Origin: Vibrio sp. UBA2441
Lineage (GTDB): Bacteria > Pseudomonadota > Gammaproteobacteria > Enterobacterales > Vibrionaceae
NCBI GenBank assembly: GCA_002342685.1
Contig: DDQN01000063.1
Span: 60,546-124,545 of the forward strand
Length of the DNA: 64,000 nt
Direction of reading: 5' to 3'
The translations under genes were made by a program, and so were the position numbers. This document shows, piece after piece, positions 16,976-26,772 of the stretch. Each line of letters begins with the position of its first letter. Position 1 is the stretch's first letter. The notes beneath the pieces were generated by a model. That model did not search any database and had not been told where the DNA came from. It worked only from the letters and a program-made list of their open reading frames with translations.

Positions 16976-18346
16976 ATGAAAAAACCTATGCTTGCATTCA
17001 CTGCATTGGCTCTCAGCCTAAGCACTGTCATCACCGCTTTACCAGCCTCTGCCGCTCTTCCCCTGAGTATTGGCAGTGAACAACTTCCTAGCCTAGCTCC
17101 TATGCTAGAACAAGTTACACCTGCTGTCGTTAGTATCGCAGTAGAGGGAAAGCAAATATCTAAACAACGCCTGCCAGATTCATTTCGTTTCTTCTTTGGC
17201 CCTGACTTCCCAGCCGAGCAACTCCAAGAAAGACCATTTCGTGGTTTAGGTTCAGGGGTCGTAGTCGATGCAGATAAAGGGCATATTGTAACCAACTATC
17301 ATGTCATTAACGGTGCAGATAAGATCCGAGTCCAATTGCATGACGGACGTGAGTATGACGCGAAACTTATCGGTGGCGATAAAATGTCAGATATTGCGCT
17401 ACTCAAAATTGAAGATAAAGCGAAAAATCTAACCGAAATTAAGTTGGCCGACTCCGATAAACTGAGGGTTGGAGATTTTAGCGTTGCTATTGGTAATCCA
17501 TTTGGCCTAGGACAAACAGTCACTTCAGGTATCGTTTCAGCGCTAGGCAGAAGTGGCCTCAACATTGAAAACTTTGAAAATTTCATCCAAACAGATGCCG
17601 CTATAAATAGCGGTAATTCAGGCGGGGCTCTGGTAAACCTTCGCGGTGAACTGATTGGTATAAACACAGCAATACTCGGCCCAAATGGCGGTAACATTGG
17701 TATCGGCTTTGCTATTCCTTCCAATATGATGAAAAACCTGACGGATCAAATTTTGCAGTTTGGCGAAGTAAAACGCGGCATGCTAGGTGTTCAAGGAGGA
17801 GAAGTTACCTCCGAATTGGCAGAGGCTCTAGGATATGAAGCAAGTAAAGGGGCATTTGTTAGTCAGGTTCTTCCCGACAGTGCCGCCGACAAAGCTGGCT
17901 TAATCGCAGGTGATATCATTATTGCCATCAATGGAAATGAAATATCTACCTTTGGCGAGCTAAGAGCGAAAATTGCAACGCTGGGGGCAGGCAAAAAGGT
18001 AAGCTTAGGCATCATACGCGATGGCAAAGAAATGAGCTATGACGTCACTTTAGGAGAAGCTAGCGAAAGTAAAACTAAAGCCGATCAATTGCATGATGGG
18101 TTAAAGGGCGCTGAACTTGCCAATACTTCAGGTGAAGATGGCGTTCAAGGTGTGAAAGTGACGAATGTAGAAGAAGGCTCCACTGCAGAAGCTTACCAAT
18201 TACAAACTGGGGATATTATTCTGGGTGTTAACCGTAAACGAGTACGCAATCTCGGTGAACTACGCGTCATACTAGAGCAAAAACCGAGTGTTCTCGCTCT
18301 AAACGTAAAACGAGGAAGTCGCACTATTTACTTAGTTGTACGATAG
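16976..18346 (+). CDS. degQ: Periplasmic serine protease/chaperone DegQ (HtrA family)
   Basis: HtrA-type protease that degrades or refolds misfolded periplasmic proteins. The 456-residue precursor has a Sec signal peptide cut near ASA-ALP (about residue 26), a trypsin-like domain with triad His109 (TNYHV), Asp139 (SDIALL) and Ser215 (NSGNSGGA), and two PDZ domains (about 270-350 and 370-450). The short LA loop and 455-residue class length favour DegQ over DegP, as does the degS neighbour. Vibrios often annotate this gene degP. Confidence 0.93.
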   Translation: MKKPMLAFTALALSLSTVITALPASAALPLSIGSEQLPSLAPMLEQVTPAVVSIAVEGKQISKQRLPDSFRFFFGPDFPAEQLQERPFRGLGSGVVVDADKGHIVTNYHVINGADKIRVQLHDGREYDAKLIGGDKMSDIALLKIEDKAKNLTEIKLADSDKLRVGDFSVAIGNPFGLGQTVTSGIVSALGRSGLNIENFENFIQTDAAINSGNSGGALVNLRGELIGINTAILGPNGGNIGIGFAIPSNMMKNLTDQILQFGEVKRGMLGVQGGEVTSELAEALGYEASKGAFVSQVLPDSAADKAGLIAGDIIIAINGNEISTFGELRAKIATLGAGKKVSLGIIRDGKEMSYDVTLGEASESKTKADQLHDGLKGAELANTSGEDGVQGVKVTNVEEGSTAEAYQLQTGDIILGVNRKRVRNLGELRVILEQKPSVLALNVKRGSRTIYLVVR

Positions 18347-18360
18347 AAATCTCCACTCAT

Positions 18361-18391
18361 AAAAAGAGCATGCAATAGCATGCTCTTTTTT
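18361..18391 (+). terminator. Terminator of degQ
   Basis: AAAGAGCATGC-AATA-GCATGCTCTTT followed by TTT, 15 bp after the degQ stop: an 11-bp stem with a 4-base loop and a T run. Confidence 0.88.
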
Positions 18392-18476
18392 GTTATTGGT
18401 ATTAAAATAGCCTAAATGCTATCCTTGCCAATAACTTAACTTGACCATAATTTCATTCCCGGCATTGAGGGGATAC

Positions 18477-19544
18477 ATGCTGAATTTTCTATTACGCTCT
18501 ATAGGATTAGGATTAGCGACGGCACTTGTCGTTCTTCTCGCTGTCCCTTCGCTACGTTCCAACATCATTCCTACAAATATTGTGCAAAACGTAGAAAATT
18601 TCAGAGGAATGCAGATATCGTTTAATGATGCAGTTAAACGCGCCGCCCCTGCCGTTGTGAATATTTATAGTCGACAGTACACCGAAGATGGTAAAAAAAC
18701 GCTAAAAACTCAAGGCCTTGGATCTGGCGTTATTGTTAGTAGTAAAGGTTATATTATTACTAACTTCCATGTAGTAGCTCAAGCAGATCAGATTATTGTC
18801 GCATTACAAGATGGACGGATCGCCACCCGCGCTCAATTGGTAGGTAAAGATCAAAGGACTGATATCGCCATATTACAAATAGAAATGACAAACTTACCCA
18901 CGATCCCTCTTGATCCAGAGTATCAAGCTAAAGTAGGCGATGTGGTTCTTGCTATTGGAAACCCATACAACCTAGGGCAAACAACCACATTTGGCATTAT
19001 TTCTGCGACTGGTCGCTCTTCAATTAGTGCCGATGGCCGTCAGGCATTTATTCAAACCGATGCCGCTATCAACCGGGGAAATTCAGGTGGTGCGCTGGTG
19101 AATACACAAGGGGGACTCGTTGGCATCAATACGGCGTCATTCCAACAAGCCACTGACCTTGAGACCTATGGCATCTCATTTGCCATTCCATACAACCTAG
19201 CCAATAAGATCATGACTAAAATTATCGCCGATGGCCGAGTGATTCGCGGATACATAGGTATTGATGGCCAAGATATCAACGCAATGACTTCCCGACTTCT
19301 GGGGGGGGACTACACTGGCGCTATTGTTGTGCTTGGCGTCGATCCCGATGGACCAGCGTTCACTGCTGGCTTTCAGAAGAACGATATCATCCTGACGATT
19401 GGTAAAGAAAAAATTAATGGCCGTCAGAGTGTGATGGATATTGTTACAGACTTGCGTCCGGGGTCAAAGGTCAACATTGAGATCCTCCGTGATGGAAAAG
19501 CCATGGTTCTGCCAGTCACCATCGAAGAATCCCCAGGTGGTTAA
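18477..19544 (+). CDS. degS: Site-1 protease DegS of the sigma-E stress pathway
   Basis: DegS is an inner-membrane-anchored periplasmic protease that senses misfolded outer-membrane proteins through its PDZ domain and makes the first cut in RseA, releasing sigma-E. Start 18477 is chosen over an in-frame upstream ATG because TGAGGGGAT lies just before it and the product is then 355 residues, as in E. coli. It has an N-terminal membrane anchor (about 5-25), triad His98, Asp129 and Ser203 (NRGNSGGA), and a single PDZ domain (about 260-350). Confidence 0.95.
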   Translation: MLNFLLRSIGLGLATALVVLLAVPSLRSNIIPTNIVQNVENFRGMQISFNDAVKRAAPAVVNIYSRQYTEDGKKTLKTQGLGSGVIVSSKGYIITNFHVVAQADQIIVALQDGRIATRAQLVGKDQRTDIAILQIEMTNLPTIPLDPEYQAKVGDVVLAIGNPYNLGQTTTFGIISATGRSSISADGRQAFIQTDAAINRGNSGGALVNTQGGLVGINTASFQQATDLETYGISFAIPYNLANKIMTKIIADGRVIRGYIGIDGQDINAMTSRLLGGDYTGAIVVLGVDPDGPAFTAGFQKNDIILTIGKEKINGRQSVMDIVTDLRPGSKVNIEILRDGKAMVLPVTIEESPGG

Positions 19545-19566
19545 TATACTCAAGTGACGAACAAAC

Positions 19567-19600
19567 AAAAAATCCCAGCAAACAATGGCTGGGATTTTTT
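19567..19600. terminator. Bidirectional terminator between degS and parC
   Basis: AAAAAATCCCAGC-AAACAATG-GCTGGGATTTTTT forms a 13-bp stem with A run on one side and T run on the other, ending degS (+) and parC (-), which converge. Confidence 0.88.
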
Positions 19601-19632
19601 ATAGAAACATGAATTTTTGTAGAAGTATTTTC

Positions 19633-21912
19633 TTACTCTTCTACATTGTCCATCGCTTGAGATGCGGTATCTTCAATCTCAATTCGGGAAACACGCTGTA
19701 ACCCTCTCGGTAATAAGCTACCTCTTCGACCTCGTTCCCCACGGAAGTTATCCAGATCCGTAGGTTTCAACCCTAGCTTACGTTTACCTGCAAACAGAGT
19801 AATAGAGGCTCCCTTAGGTAGTGGCAATAGATGAGAAACAATTTCTTCTCTAGCTTTAGCCTTCGCTGCTGGGATATTAATGATCTTATTCCCTTTACCT
19901 TTACCTAGTTGCGGTAGATCTTTAATCGGAAATAGTAACATTCTACCCTGATTGGTAATCGCCAGGATTTCATCCTGATCTAAATCCGCAACCGTTTTAG
20001 GCGTTAAAACCTCTGAGCTTTCAGGCAGATTAACCAACGCCTTACCACTACGGTTTTTAGATAGCAAGTCGCTGCCTTTACATACAAAACCATACCCGGC
20101 ATCAGATCCAACCAGCCATAGTTGATCATCTTCTCCCATAACAACTTGTCTTACGGAAGTTCCTTCAGCAATATTCAAACGTCCGGTAATCGGTTCACCC
20201 TGACTTCTTGCAGAAGGTAATGAATGAGATTCTAAAGAATAACTACGCCCATCTGAGCCTAAGAACACAGCTTGTTGATTGCTCTTGCCACAAGCAGAAG
20301 CCATAAAGCTATCGCCAGACTTATAGTTTAAGCCAGCCGCATCAACATCATGTCCTTTAGCATGGCGAATCCAGCCTTTCTCAGAAAGAACAACCGTAAT
20401 CGCTTCACTTGGCACTAAATCGCGTTCCGTCAGAGCTTTTGCTTCACTACGCTCAACAAGAGGAGAGCGGCGATCATCACCATATTTATCTGCATCAGCC
20501 CTGATTTCTTTCTTCAGAAGCGTGTTCATTCGACGCTCAGAGCCCAAGAGCAATTCTAACTTGTCTTTTTCTTTCTCTAATTCCGATTGCTCTCCGCGGA
20601 TCTTCATCTCTTCAAGCTTTGCCAAGTGGCGAAGTTTGATATCTAAAATCGCGTCCGCTTGTATATCAGTAATGCCAAAACGTTCTATCAATACTGTTTT
20701 AGGATCGTCTTCCGTTCTAATGATCTCTATCACTTCATCCAAGTTTAGATAAGCAACCAGCAAGCCTTCCAAGATATGTAATCGAGCTAGAATTTTATCC
20801 AAACGATATTGCAAGCGACGACGAACAGTTAAGCGTCTAAACTCAATCCATTCAGAAAGAATTTTCACTAACCCTTTCACCTGAGGACGATTATCCAGGC
20901 CAATCATATTAATATTGACCCTAAAACTCTTCTCTAAATCAGTAGAAGCAAATAGATGATTCATCAACTGATCACAGTCAACTCGATTTGATCGCGCAAC
21001 CACAACAATTCTCGTCGGGTTTTCATGGTCAGACTCATCTCGAAGATCGTCTACCATTGGCAATTTCTTAGCGCGCATTTGAGAAGCGATTTGTTCAAGT
21101 AACTTGGCACCGGAAACTTGATGAGGCAATGCGGTGATTATGATGTCACTGCCTTCTTTATGCCATACAGCACGAGCTTTTATACTGCCTCGGCCTGTAC
21201 GATATATTTTTTCTAATTCCGACTTTGGCGAAATAATCTCCGCCTCTGTTGGATAATCCGGCCCCTGAACAAAATCCATAATCGTCGGCAAATCGGCTGT
21301 TGGATTATCAATTAAATGAATAGTGGCATCAGCAACTTCACGTACATTATGCGGAGGAATATCGGTCGCCATACCTACGGCAATACCAGTAACACCATTC
21401 AGCAAGATATGCGGCAAACGCGCTGGCAACATTTGTGGCTCTTTCATCGTGCCATCAAAGTTTGGTTGCCACTCTACAGTGCCTTGTCCTAACTCTCCTA
21501 AAAGAACTTCAGCAAACTTAGACAGCTTTGCCTCGGTATAACGCATGGCAGCAAAAGATTTAGGGTCATCGGGTGCACCCCAGTTTCCCTGACCATCCAC
21601 CAACGGATAACGATAAGAAAACGGCTGAGCCATCAGTACCATGGCTTCATAACACGCCGAATCACCATGAGGGTGATACTTACCAAGAACATCACCTACA
21701 GTACGAGCAGATTTTTTATACTTAGCCGCAGCAGACAACCCCAATTCAGACATCGCATAAATAATACGACGCTGCACTGGTTTTAAACCATCACCAATAT
21801 AAGGCAGAGCCCTATCCATGATGACGTACATAGAATAGTTAAGATAAGCATCTTCGGTAAATTTGCGCAGCGGCAGCTGTTCAACACCATCAAATGACAT
21901 TTCGTTAGACAT
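19633..21912 (-). CDS. parC: DNA topoisomerase IV subunit A
   Basis: ParC is the DNA-breaking subunit of topoisomerase IV, which decatenates daughter chromosomes. Start is taken at ATG 21912 with GAGG 8 bases upstream, not at the TTG one codon earlier; this gives 759 residues. Active-site Tyr is about residue 125 (AAMRYTE). The quinolone-resistance region reads KYHPHGDSACYE, with Ser85 and Glu89 in this numbering, the susceptible-type residues. The C-terminal half carries the beta-pinwheel blades. It follows parE by 3 bp. Confidence 0.96.
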   Translation of the reverse strand: MSNEMSFDGVEQLPLRKFTEDAYLNYSMYVIMDRALPYIGDGLKPVQRRIIYAMSELGLSAAAKYKKSARTVGDVLGKYHPHGDSACYEAMVLMAQPFSYRYPLVDGQGNWGAPDDPKSFAAMRYTEAKLSKFAEVLLGELGQGTVEWQPNFDGTMKEPQMLPARLPHILLNGVTGIAVGMATDIPPHNVREVADATIHLIDNPTADLPTIMDFVQGPDYPTEAEIISPKSELEKIYRTGRGSIKARAVWHKEGSDIIITALPHQVSGAKLLEQIASQMRAKKLPMVDDLRDESDHENPTRIVVVARSNRVDCDQLMNHLFASTDLEKSFRVNINMIGLDNRPQVKGLVKILSEWIEFRRLTVRRRLQYRLDKILARLHILEGLLVAYLNLDEVIEIIRTEDDPKTVLIERFGITDIQADAILDIKLRHLAKLEEMKIRGEQSELEKEKDKLELLLGSERRMNTLLKKEIRADADKYGDDRRSPLVERSEAKALTERDLVPSEAITVVLSEKGWIRHAKGHDVDAAGLNYKSGDSFMASACGKSNQQAVFLGSDGRSYSLESHSLPSARSQGEPITGRLNIAEGTSVRQVVMGEDDQLWLVGSDAGYGFVCKGSDLLSKNRSGKALVNLPESSEVLTPKTVADLDQDEILAITNQGRMLLFPIKDLPQLGKGKGNKIINIPAAKAKAREEIVSHLLPLPKGASITLFAGKRKLGLKPTDLDNFRGERGRRGSLLPRGLQRVSRIEIEDTASQAMDNVEE

Positions 21913-21915
21913 CAA

Positions 21916-23796
21916 TTAAACCTCAGCTAAATCACCGTTACTTTGCAACCAGGTACGTCTGTCATCAGCACGTTTTTTTCCTAATAGCATATCCATCATC
22001 TCGTTCGTCAATTCATCATCATCAATAGTTAACTGAACCAAACGACGTGTGTTGGGGTCCATAGTAGTCTCGCGCAACTGCAGTGGATTCATTTCACCCA
22101 ACCCTTTAAAGCGCTGAACATTGATCTTGGCCTTTTTCTTACTCAATCGCTCGAGCACTCCGTCTTTTTCAGACTCATCAAGAGCATAAAAAACTTCTTT
22201 ACCACAATCGATTCTGAAAAGTGGAGGCATTGCGACATAAACATGACCGGCCTCTACTAATGCTCTAAAATGCTTCACAAATAGAGCACATAATAACGTT
22301 GCGATATGCAGTCCATCAGAGTCCGCATCCGCCAAGATGCATACTTTTCCGTAACGTAAGCTGTTAAGGTCATCACTATCAGGATCAATCCCCAAAGCAA
22401 TAGAAATATTGTGAACTTCCTGAGAAGCAAGCACTTGATCCGCCGAAACCTCCCAAGTATTTAAGATCTTACCACGCAATGGCATGATTGCCTGGAATTC
22501 GCGATCTCGAGCTTGTTTTGCAGAACCGCCTGCCGAGTCCCCTTCCACGAGGAAAAGCTCAGTCCGGTTTAAATCTTGTACCGAACAATCGGTCAGTTTC
22601 CCGGGCAAAGCCGGGCCTGAGGCCACTTTTTTACGCACAACTTTCTTACTTGCACGCATGCGCTTATGTGCATTTGAAATACACATTTCAGCCATAAGTT
22701 CGGCGATTTGTGGCTTTTCATTAAGCCAAAGACTAAAGGCATCTTTAACCACACCAGAGACAAATGCAGCGCATTGACGAGACGATAATCGCTCTTTAGT
22801 TTGCCCTGCAAATTGAGGATCTTGCATCTTAATAGAAAGAACATAAGAACAACGATCAAATATGTCATCACCCGTCAGTTTAACGCCACGTGGAAGCAGG
22901 TTACGGAACTCACAGAACTCGCGCATCGCGTCCAGCAAACCCTGACGCAGACCATTTACATGTGTTCCACCAAGTGCCGTTGGGATTAAGTTAACATAAC
23001 TCTCTGTAATCTGGTCTCCCCCTTCAGGCTGCCAGATAATCGCCCAATTCGCCGCTTCTGTTTCAGCTTTAAACTCACCAGTAAACGGCTCTTCCGGTAA
23101 CAAAGTATAACCTTTGACACCTTCAGCCAGATAATCTTTAAGGCCATCTTCGTAGAGCCATCGATGCTCGTTACCATTAACCTTGTCTGAAAATACAATT
23201 TCTAACCCAGGACATAGAACGGCTTTCGCTCTCAGGTTATTTATCAGACGTGATGCAGAAAAGTTCGCTGAATCGAAATAAGAAGCGTCAGGCCAAAAAT
23301 GAACACTGGTTCCTTTATTCCGACGGCCACATGTACCGATGACCTTCAAATCAGAAACTTTCTCTCCGTGCTCAAAGGCTATTTCATAGACTTGGCCATC
23401 TCTTTTAACAACGACTTCAACCCGTTTAGACAACGCATTGACAACAGAGATACCTACACCATGTAAACCACCTGAAAACTGGTAGCTTTTATTGGAAAAT
23501 TTACCCCCAGCGTGCAACTTACATAAAATAAGTTCGACCCCGGATATTTTTTCTTCTGGATGAATATCTACAGGCATACCACGACCATCATCAATAACTT
23601 CTAATGATTGATCCGGATGAAGGATTACTTGTACTTTAGAGGCGTAGCCGGCTAACGCTTCATCGACGCTGTTATCGATGACTTCCTGACCAAGGTGGTT
23701 AGGGCGTACGGTATCCGTATACATCCCTGGTCGACGACGTACTGGTTCTAGGCCATTAAGAACCTCAATGGCTCCAGCATTGTATTGTTCAGTCAT
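21916..23796 (-). CDS. parE: DNA topoisomerase IV subunit B
   Basis: ParE is the ATPase subunit of topoisomerase IV. The 626-residue protein has the GHKL ATP-binding motifs (EVIDNSVDEALAGY, DDGRGMPVDIHP, GGLHGVGISVVNALS), the transducer domain, and the Toprim domain with LVEGDSAGGSAKQ, LRGKILN and ILADADSDGLHIATL. Length fits ParE (about 630) rather than the longer GyrB. It is the promoter-proximal gene of the parE-parC pair. Confidence 0.96.
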   Translation of the reverse strand: MTEQYNAGAIEVLNGLEPVRRRPGMYTDTVRPNHLGQEVIDNSVDEALAGYASKVQVILHPDQSLEVIDDGRGMPVDIHPEEKISGVELILCKLHAGGKFSNKSYQFSGGLHGVGISVVNALSKRVEVVVKRDGQVYEIAFEHGEKVSDLKVIGTCGRRNKGTSVHFWPDASYFDSANFSASRLINNLRAKAVLCPGLEIVFSDKVNGNEHRWLYEDGLKDYLAEGVKGYTLLPEEPFTGEFKAETEAANWAIIWQPEGGDQITESYVNLIPTALGGTHVNGLRQGLLDAMREFCEFRNLLPRGVKLTGDDIFDRCSYVLSIKMQDPQFAGQTKERLSSRQCAAFVSGVVKDAFSLWLNEKPQIAELMAEMCISNAHKRMRASKKVVRKKVASGPALPGKLTDCSVQDLNRTELFLVEGDSAGGSAKQARDREFQAIMPLRGKILNTWEVSADQVLASQEVHNISIALGIDPDSDDLNSLRYGKVCILADADSDGLHIATLLCALFVKHFRALVEAGHVYVAMPPLFRIDCGKEVFYALDESEKDGVLERLSKKKAKINVQRFKGLGEMNPLQLRETTMDPNTRRLVQLTIDDDELTNEMMDMLLGKKRADDRRTWLQSNGDLAEV

Positions 23797-24010
23797 AATA
23801 CGGAATTATACTTTATAAATTAGGGTTACTCTGCCGTGAGAATATGACGCATTAAATCAATTAAGCGCAATTACAACAGAAATAAAATCAGCTGAAAAAT
23901 AGCTTATTCACGGGGAATTTAGAAGAACATACTCTGGAACAAGGCACCTGATGTCAAGCTCGTTGGTCACGAGATGAATATTTTTATGACCCACCCCAAT
24001 GGAATAGCCA

Positions 24011-24592
24011 CTAAAGCTCTAAAAAATTGATGATATTAGAAGGAAATCGCTCAAACCCAATGAAGCTATGATCGCCGCCTGATTCGATTGTTTTTTTCGC
24101 AGAAGCGTACTTTTCCACCGCTTGTCGATAATCCAGAACTTCATCACCTTCTTGTTGAAGAAGCCAAAAATCCTCAGGGTTATTTAATTCGCTCACATCT
24201 AACGTTCGTAACAAATCAACGTGCTTCTCTTGTAAAAAGTATGTCTCATCCGTGTAAGGGTTTGTCTGTTCGCCAAGATAGTCTATCAACAATTCATACG
24301 GTTTTACGGCTGGATTTATCAACACCGTTCGAAAACCATAAAGACTATTTAACCAAGTAGAAAAATAACCACCTAACGAACTACCAACAAGTCCAACGTT
24401 ATAATTGCCCTTATATTGTTCCACCAAGTCAATCAGTTGATTTTTTGCTTCATCTGGAAAACAAGCTATTTGTGGCGTTACAACCTTAATATCAGGCCGA
24501 TGCTGCTCACAATATTGCTTCATTACATTGGCTTTCAGAGAAAGAGGAGAACTATTAAAACCATGTATATACAGTAACAGAGAAGGTTTCAT
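24011..24592 (-). CDS. yqiA: Esterase/alpha-beta hydrolase YqiA
   Basis: YqiA is a small alpha/beta hydrolase with esterase activity on short acyl esters in E. coli; its physiological substrate is unclear. The 193-residue protein begins LLLYIHGFNSSPLSLKA (oxyanion segment), with nucleophile elbow GSSLGG near residue 72-77, an aspartate in GDEVLDYR and histidine in GGDHSF, completing a plausible triad. The ATG overlaps the cpdA stop (TAATG). The nudF-yqiB-cpdA-yqiA-parE order is as in E. coli. Confidence 0.91.
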   Translation of the reverse strand: MKPSLLLYIHGFNSSPLSLKANVMKQYCEQHRPDIKVVTPQIACFPDEAKNQLIDLVEQYKGNYNVGLVGSSLGGYFSTWLNSLYGFRTVLINPAVKPYELLIDYLGEQTNPYTDETYFLQEKHVDLLRTLDVSELNNPEDFWLLQQEGDEVLDYRQAVEKYASAKKTIESGGDHSFIGFERFPSNIINFLEL

Positions 24593-25410
24593 TAATACCC
24601 ACCAGAGGAAAAGTCCGGAGAAAATCGACCATTTTTCAATCGACCAACATTGGTTTCTAAGCGCCCATCATCGAACAACTCTAACATTCTCCAGCCAGGA
24701 GAAAGTGCATCCAAAGCAAACTCTTGAGAATTAGGTTTAAACTGAACACATGTAGATGGGGTCGTTAGAACCCTTACCCCTTGATGCACCTGATCAAAAT
24801 CCTGATGTACATGGCCACACAGTAATGCCTTAACATTGTCATGTTTGGCTAACACAGCCCACAGCGAGTCTGATTCGCTCAAGGTATGCTGATCTAACCA
24901 AGCACTACCCACCAATAAAGGATGATGGTGAAGTAACACCAAAGAGTGTAAGCATGAATTTTCAGCCAGCTTAGTATCTAAAAACAACAACTGTTGTTCA
25001 CTTAATCTACCGTAAGGCACACCCGTGACCTGGCTATCCAATAAGATAACTTGCCAGTTTTCGCCAGCCAGAACATGAGTGTCTGTCCGAATTTGAGGAG
25101 ATGGGATAACACTTTGCATACTTGGCTTGAAGTCATGATTGCCTGGAAGCCAAAAACAAGGTTTCTCTAATTGACTAATACCTTGTTCAAAACGCCTATA
25201 AGACTTTTTAGTGTGATCCTGGGAAATGTCACCCGTCGCAATAACGGCATCATACTCGATATTTTTGTGTTTTATCTCATCAATAACCGCTTGAAAACTA
25301 TCCAAAGTATTCACACTTAGCAAACACCCATCCACATCAGAAAATAGATGAGTATCAGTAACCTGTATGAGTCTTATACTGTGATTATTTAAGGCTGCTG
25401 ATAATTTCAA
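24592..25410 (-). CDS. cpdA: 3',5'-cyclic-AMP phosphodiesterase CpdA
   Basis: CpdA hydrolyses cAMP to AMP and so lowers CRP-cAMP activity. The 272-residue protein has all calcineurin-like metallophosphoesterase motifs: TDTHLF near residue 18, ATGDISQD near 60, PGNHDF near 90, and LCGHVHQD near 200, which supply the ligands of the two metals. Length matches E. coli CpdA (275). No strong SD is visible; CAGG occurs 15 bp upstream. An 87-bp gap separates it from yqiB. Confidence 0.93.
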   Translation of the reverse strand: MKLSAALNNHSIRLIQVTDTHLFSDVDGCLLSVNTLDSFQAVIDEIKHKNIEYDAVIATGDISQDHTKKSYRRFEQGISQLEKPCFWLPGNHDFKPSMQSVIPSPQIRTDTHVLAGENWQVILLDSQVTGVPYGRLSEQQLLFLDTKLAENSCLHSLVLLHHHPLLVGSAWLDQHTLSESDSLWAVLAKHDNVKALLCGHVHQDFDQVHQGVRVLTTPSTCVQFKPNSQEFALDALSPGWRMLELFDDGRLETNVGRLKNGRFSPDFSSGGY

Positions 25411-25500
25411 AATAGTAAACCTGAATTCCTTTTTAATTAACTTATGACATTCATTTTAATCAAGCATTAGTCTTATCGTCATAAATCGCTATATCTTTAT

Positions 25501-25938
25501 TCAAAAAATGGGAGCTCTGCTAATTCCATGTTTTAAACAGAATGAAAGCCAATCGCTTAAAAACTGGTTAAGCTGAAATTTTTCATCTTTTTGCATCATT
25601 TTTTTATTTGGGTAATCATATCGAGCTTGTACCCTAGAAATCTGCTCACTGGCACACACTTCTGCTACTCTGGCATCGTGATATAGCCTAACTGTCATCT
25701 TGGGTAACGGAAAAATTGGAGTATCATCACATTGACTCACGTCAATCAGTGAGGTGTATCTTGTTAGCTCTCGCACTTCTAGCTGATAAGTCATTGCTTC
25801 AACTTGATAGGAGCGAATATCACCGACACTTGGTTGATTAGGTATCAAAGCGTTTAATTTTGCATAGTTGGTCTCATAAACCCTCATCAATGCAGCTAAA
25901 TCTACATGGTAGGGTTTACCTGTTACTAATTCTGCCAT
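25501..25938 (-). CDS. yqiB: DUF1249 family protein YqiB
   Basis: Conserved gammaproteobacterial protein of unknown function found between nudF and cpdA. Start 25938 (MAELVTGKPYHVDLAALM) is chosen because it gives the usual length (145 residues; E. coli 140) with a 13-bp overlap with nudF; a 12-codon extension is disfavoured. Visible conserved parts are YETNYAKL, the strand-rich YQVEAMTYQLEVRELTRYTS and MTVRLYHDARVAEV. No catalytic motif can be recognised. Confidence 0.86.
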   Translation of the reverse strand: MAELVTGKPYHVDLAALMRVYETNYAKLNALIPNQPSVGDIRSYQVEAMTYQLEVRELTRYTSLIDVSQCDDTPIFPLPKMTVRLYHDARVAEVCASEQISRVQARYDYPNKKMMQKDEKFQLNQFLSDWLSFCLKHGISRAPIF

Positions 25939-26537
25939 CGGGATAATAATTCTTCTCTGTGTAACTCCAACCATTGCAACGCAATAATTGAAGCTCCATT
26001 CTCAATTTTTCCATTTTGTACCATCTGGTACGCATTTGTGCGGCTAACAACGTGAACACGAATATCTTCATTTTCATATTCTAGTCCATGAACACCACCA
26101 GCATCACTTGAATCTACTTCTCCGACAAATACATCTAATCGCTCAGAACACCCGCCGGCAGAAGGATAATAACTAGATATGGGCTGGATTTGACGTACTT
26201 CTAGTCCAGCTTCTTCTACGGCTTCACGCCGAACAAGATCTTCAACAGACTCTTCGGCATCCATAATTCCGGCCACAATCTCTAATTGCCAAGGCTGATT
26301 ATGTTCCAGTGCACCGACTCTAATTTGTTCGATTAACACGACTTCATCACGAATTGGATCATAAGGCAGTAATGCGGCAGCATGACCTCGCTCAAATAAC
26401 TCTCTTTCAACAGGGCTACTCCAGCCACCATCAAATAATTTGTGCTTAAATGTATACTTAACCATCTGAAAAAAACCACGGAACAAGGTTTCTTTTGAGA
26501 TAATTTTTACATCTTGAGGAGTAAATTGAGATTTCAT
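25926..26537 (-). CDS. nudF: ADP-ribose pyrophosphatase NudF
   Basis: NudF hydrolyses ADP-ribose to AMP and ribose-5-phosphate. The 203-residue protein carries the Nudix box G-x5-E-x7-REVEEAG-type sequence, here GIMDAEESVEDLVRREAVEE followed by AGLEV, at about residues 94-118, with the family motif YYPSAGGCSE after it, typical of ADP-ribose pyrophosphatases. It diverges from tolC, the same neighbour as in E. coli, and overlaps yqiB. Confidence 0.94.
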   Translation of the reverse strand: MKSQFTPQDVKIISKETLFRGFFQMVKYTFKHKLFDGGWSSPVERELFERGHAAALLPYDPIRDEVVLIEQIRVGALEHNQPWQLEIVAGIMDAEESVEDLVRREAVEEAGLEVRQIQPISSYYPSAGGCSERLDVFVGEVDSSDAGGVHGLEYENEDIRVHVVSRTNAYQMVQNGKIENGASIIALQWLELHREELLSRWQN

Positions 26538-26661
26538 GCTGTCTTATGAACCCTATAAATAATGTAATGAGTATTTTAATCATAGAGTATCTTTTCTACC
26601 AATGATAACGCTCAACTTTTTCAATAAAGTTTAAATATTTTTTTAATTAGAAATAAATTTA

Positions 26662-26690
26662 TTGCACACTCGTGTAATAAAGTGTAAAAA
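26662..26690 (+). promoter_or_regulatory. Candidate sigma70 promoter of tolC
   Basis: TTGCAC (26662-26667), 17-bp spacer, TAAAAA (26685-26690), about 75 bp before the tolC ATG. Match to consensus is moderate and other start sites in this AT-rich gap are possible. Confidence 0.35.
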
Positions 26691-26772
26691 AGCGCAAAGA
26701 TTAGAGCAAAACTCCAACATTATGAGTTAAACTCTTCAAGATTCGATCCTAATTAAGGCAGGACTATACAAA

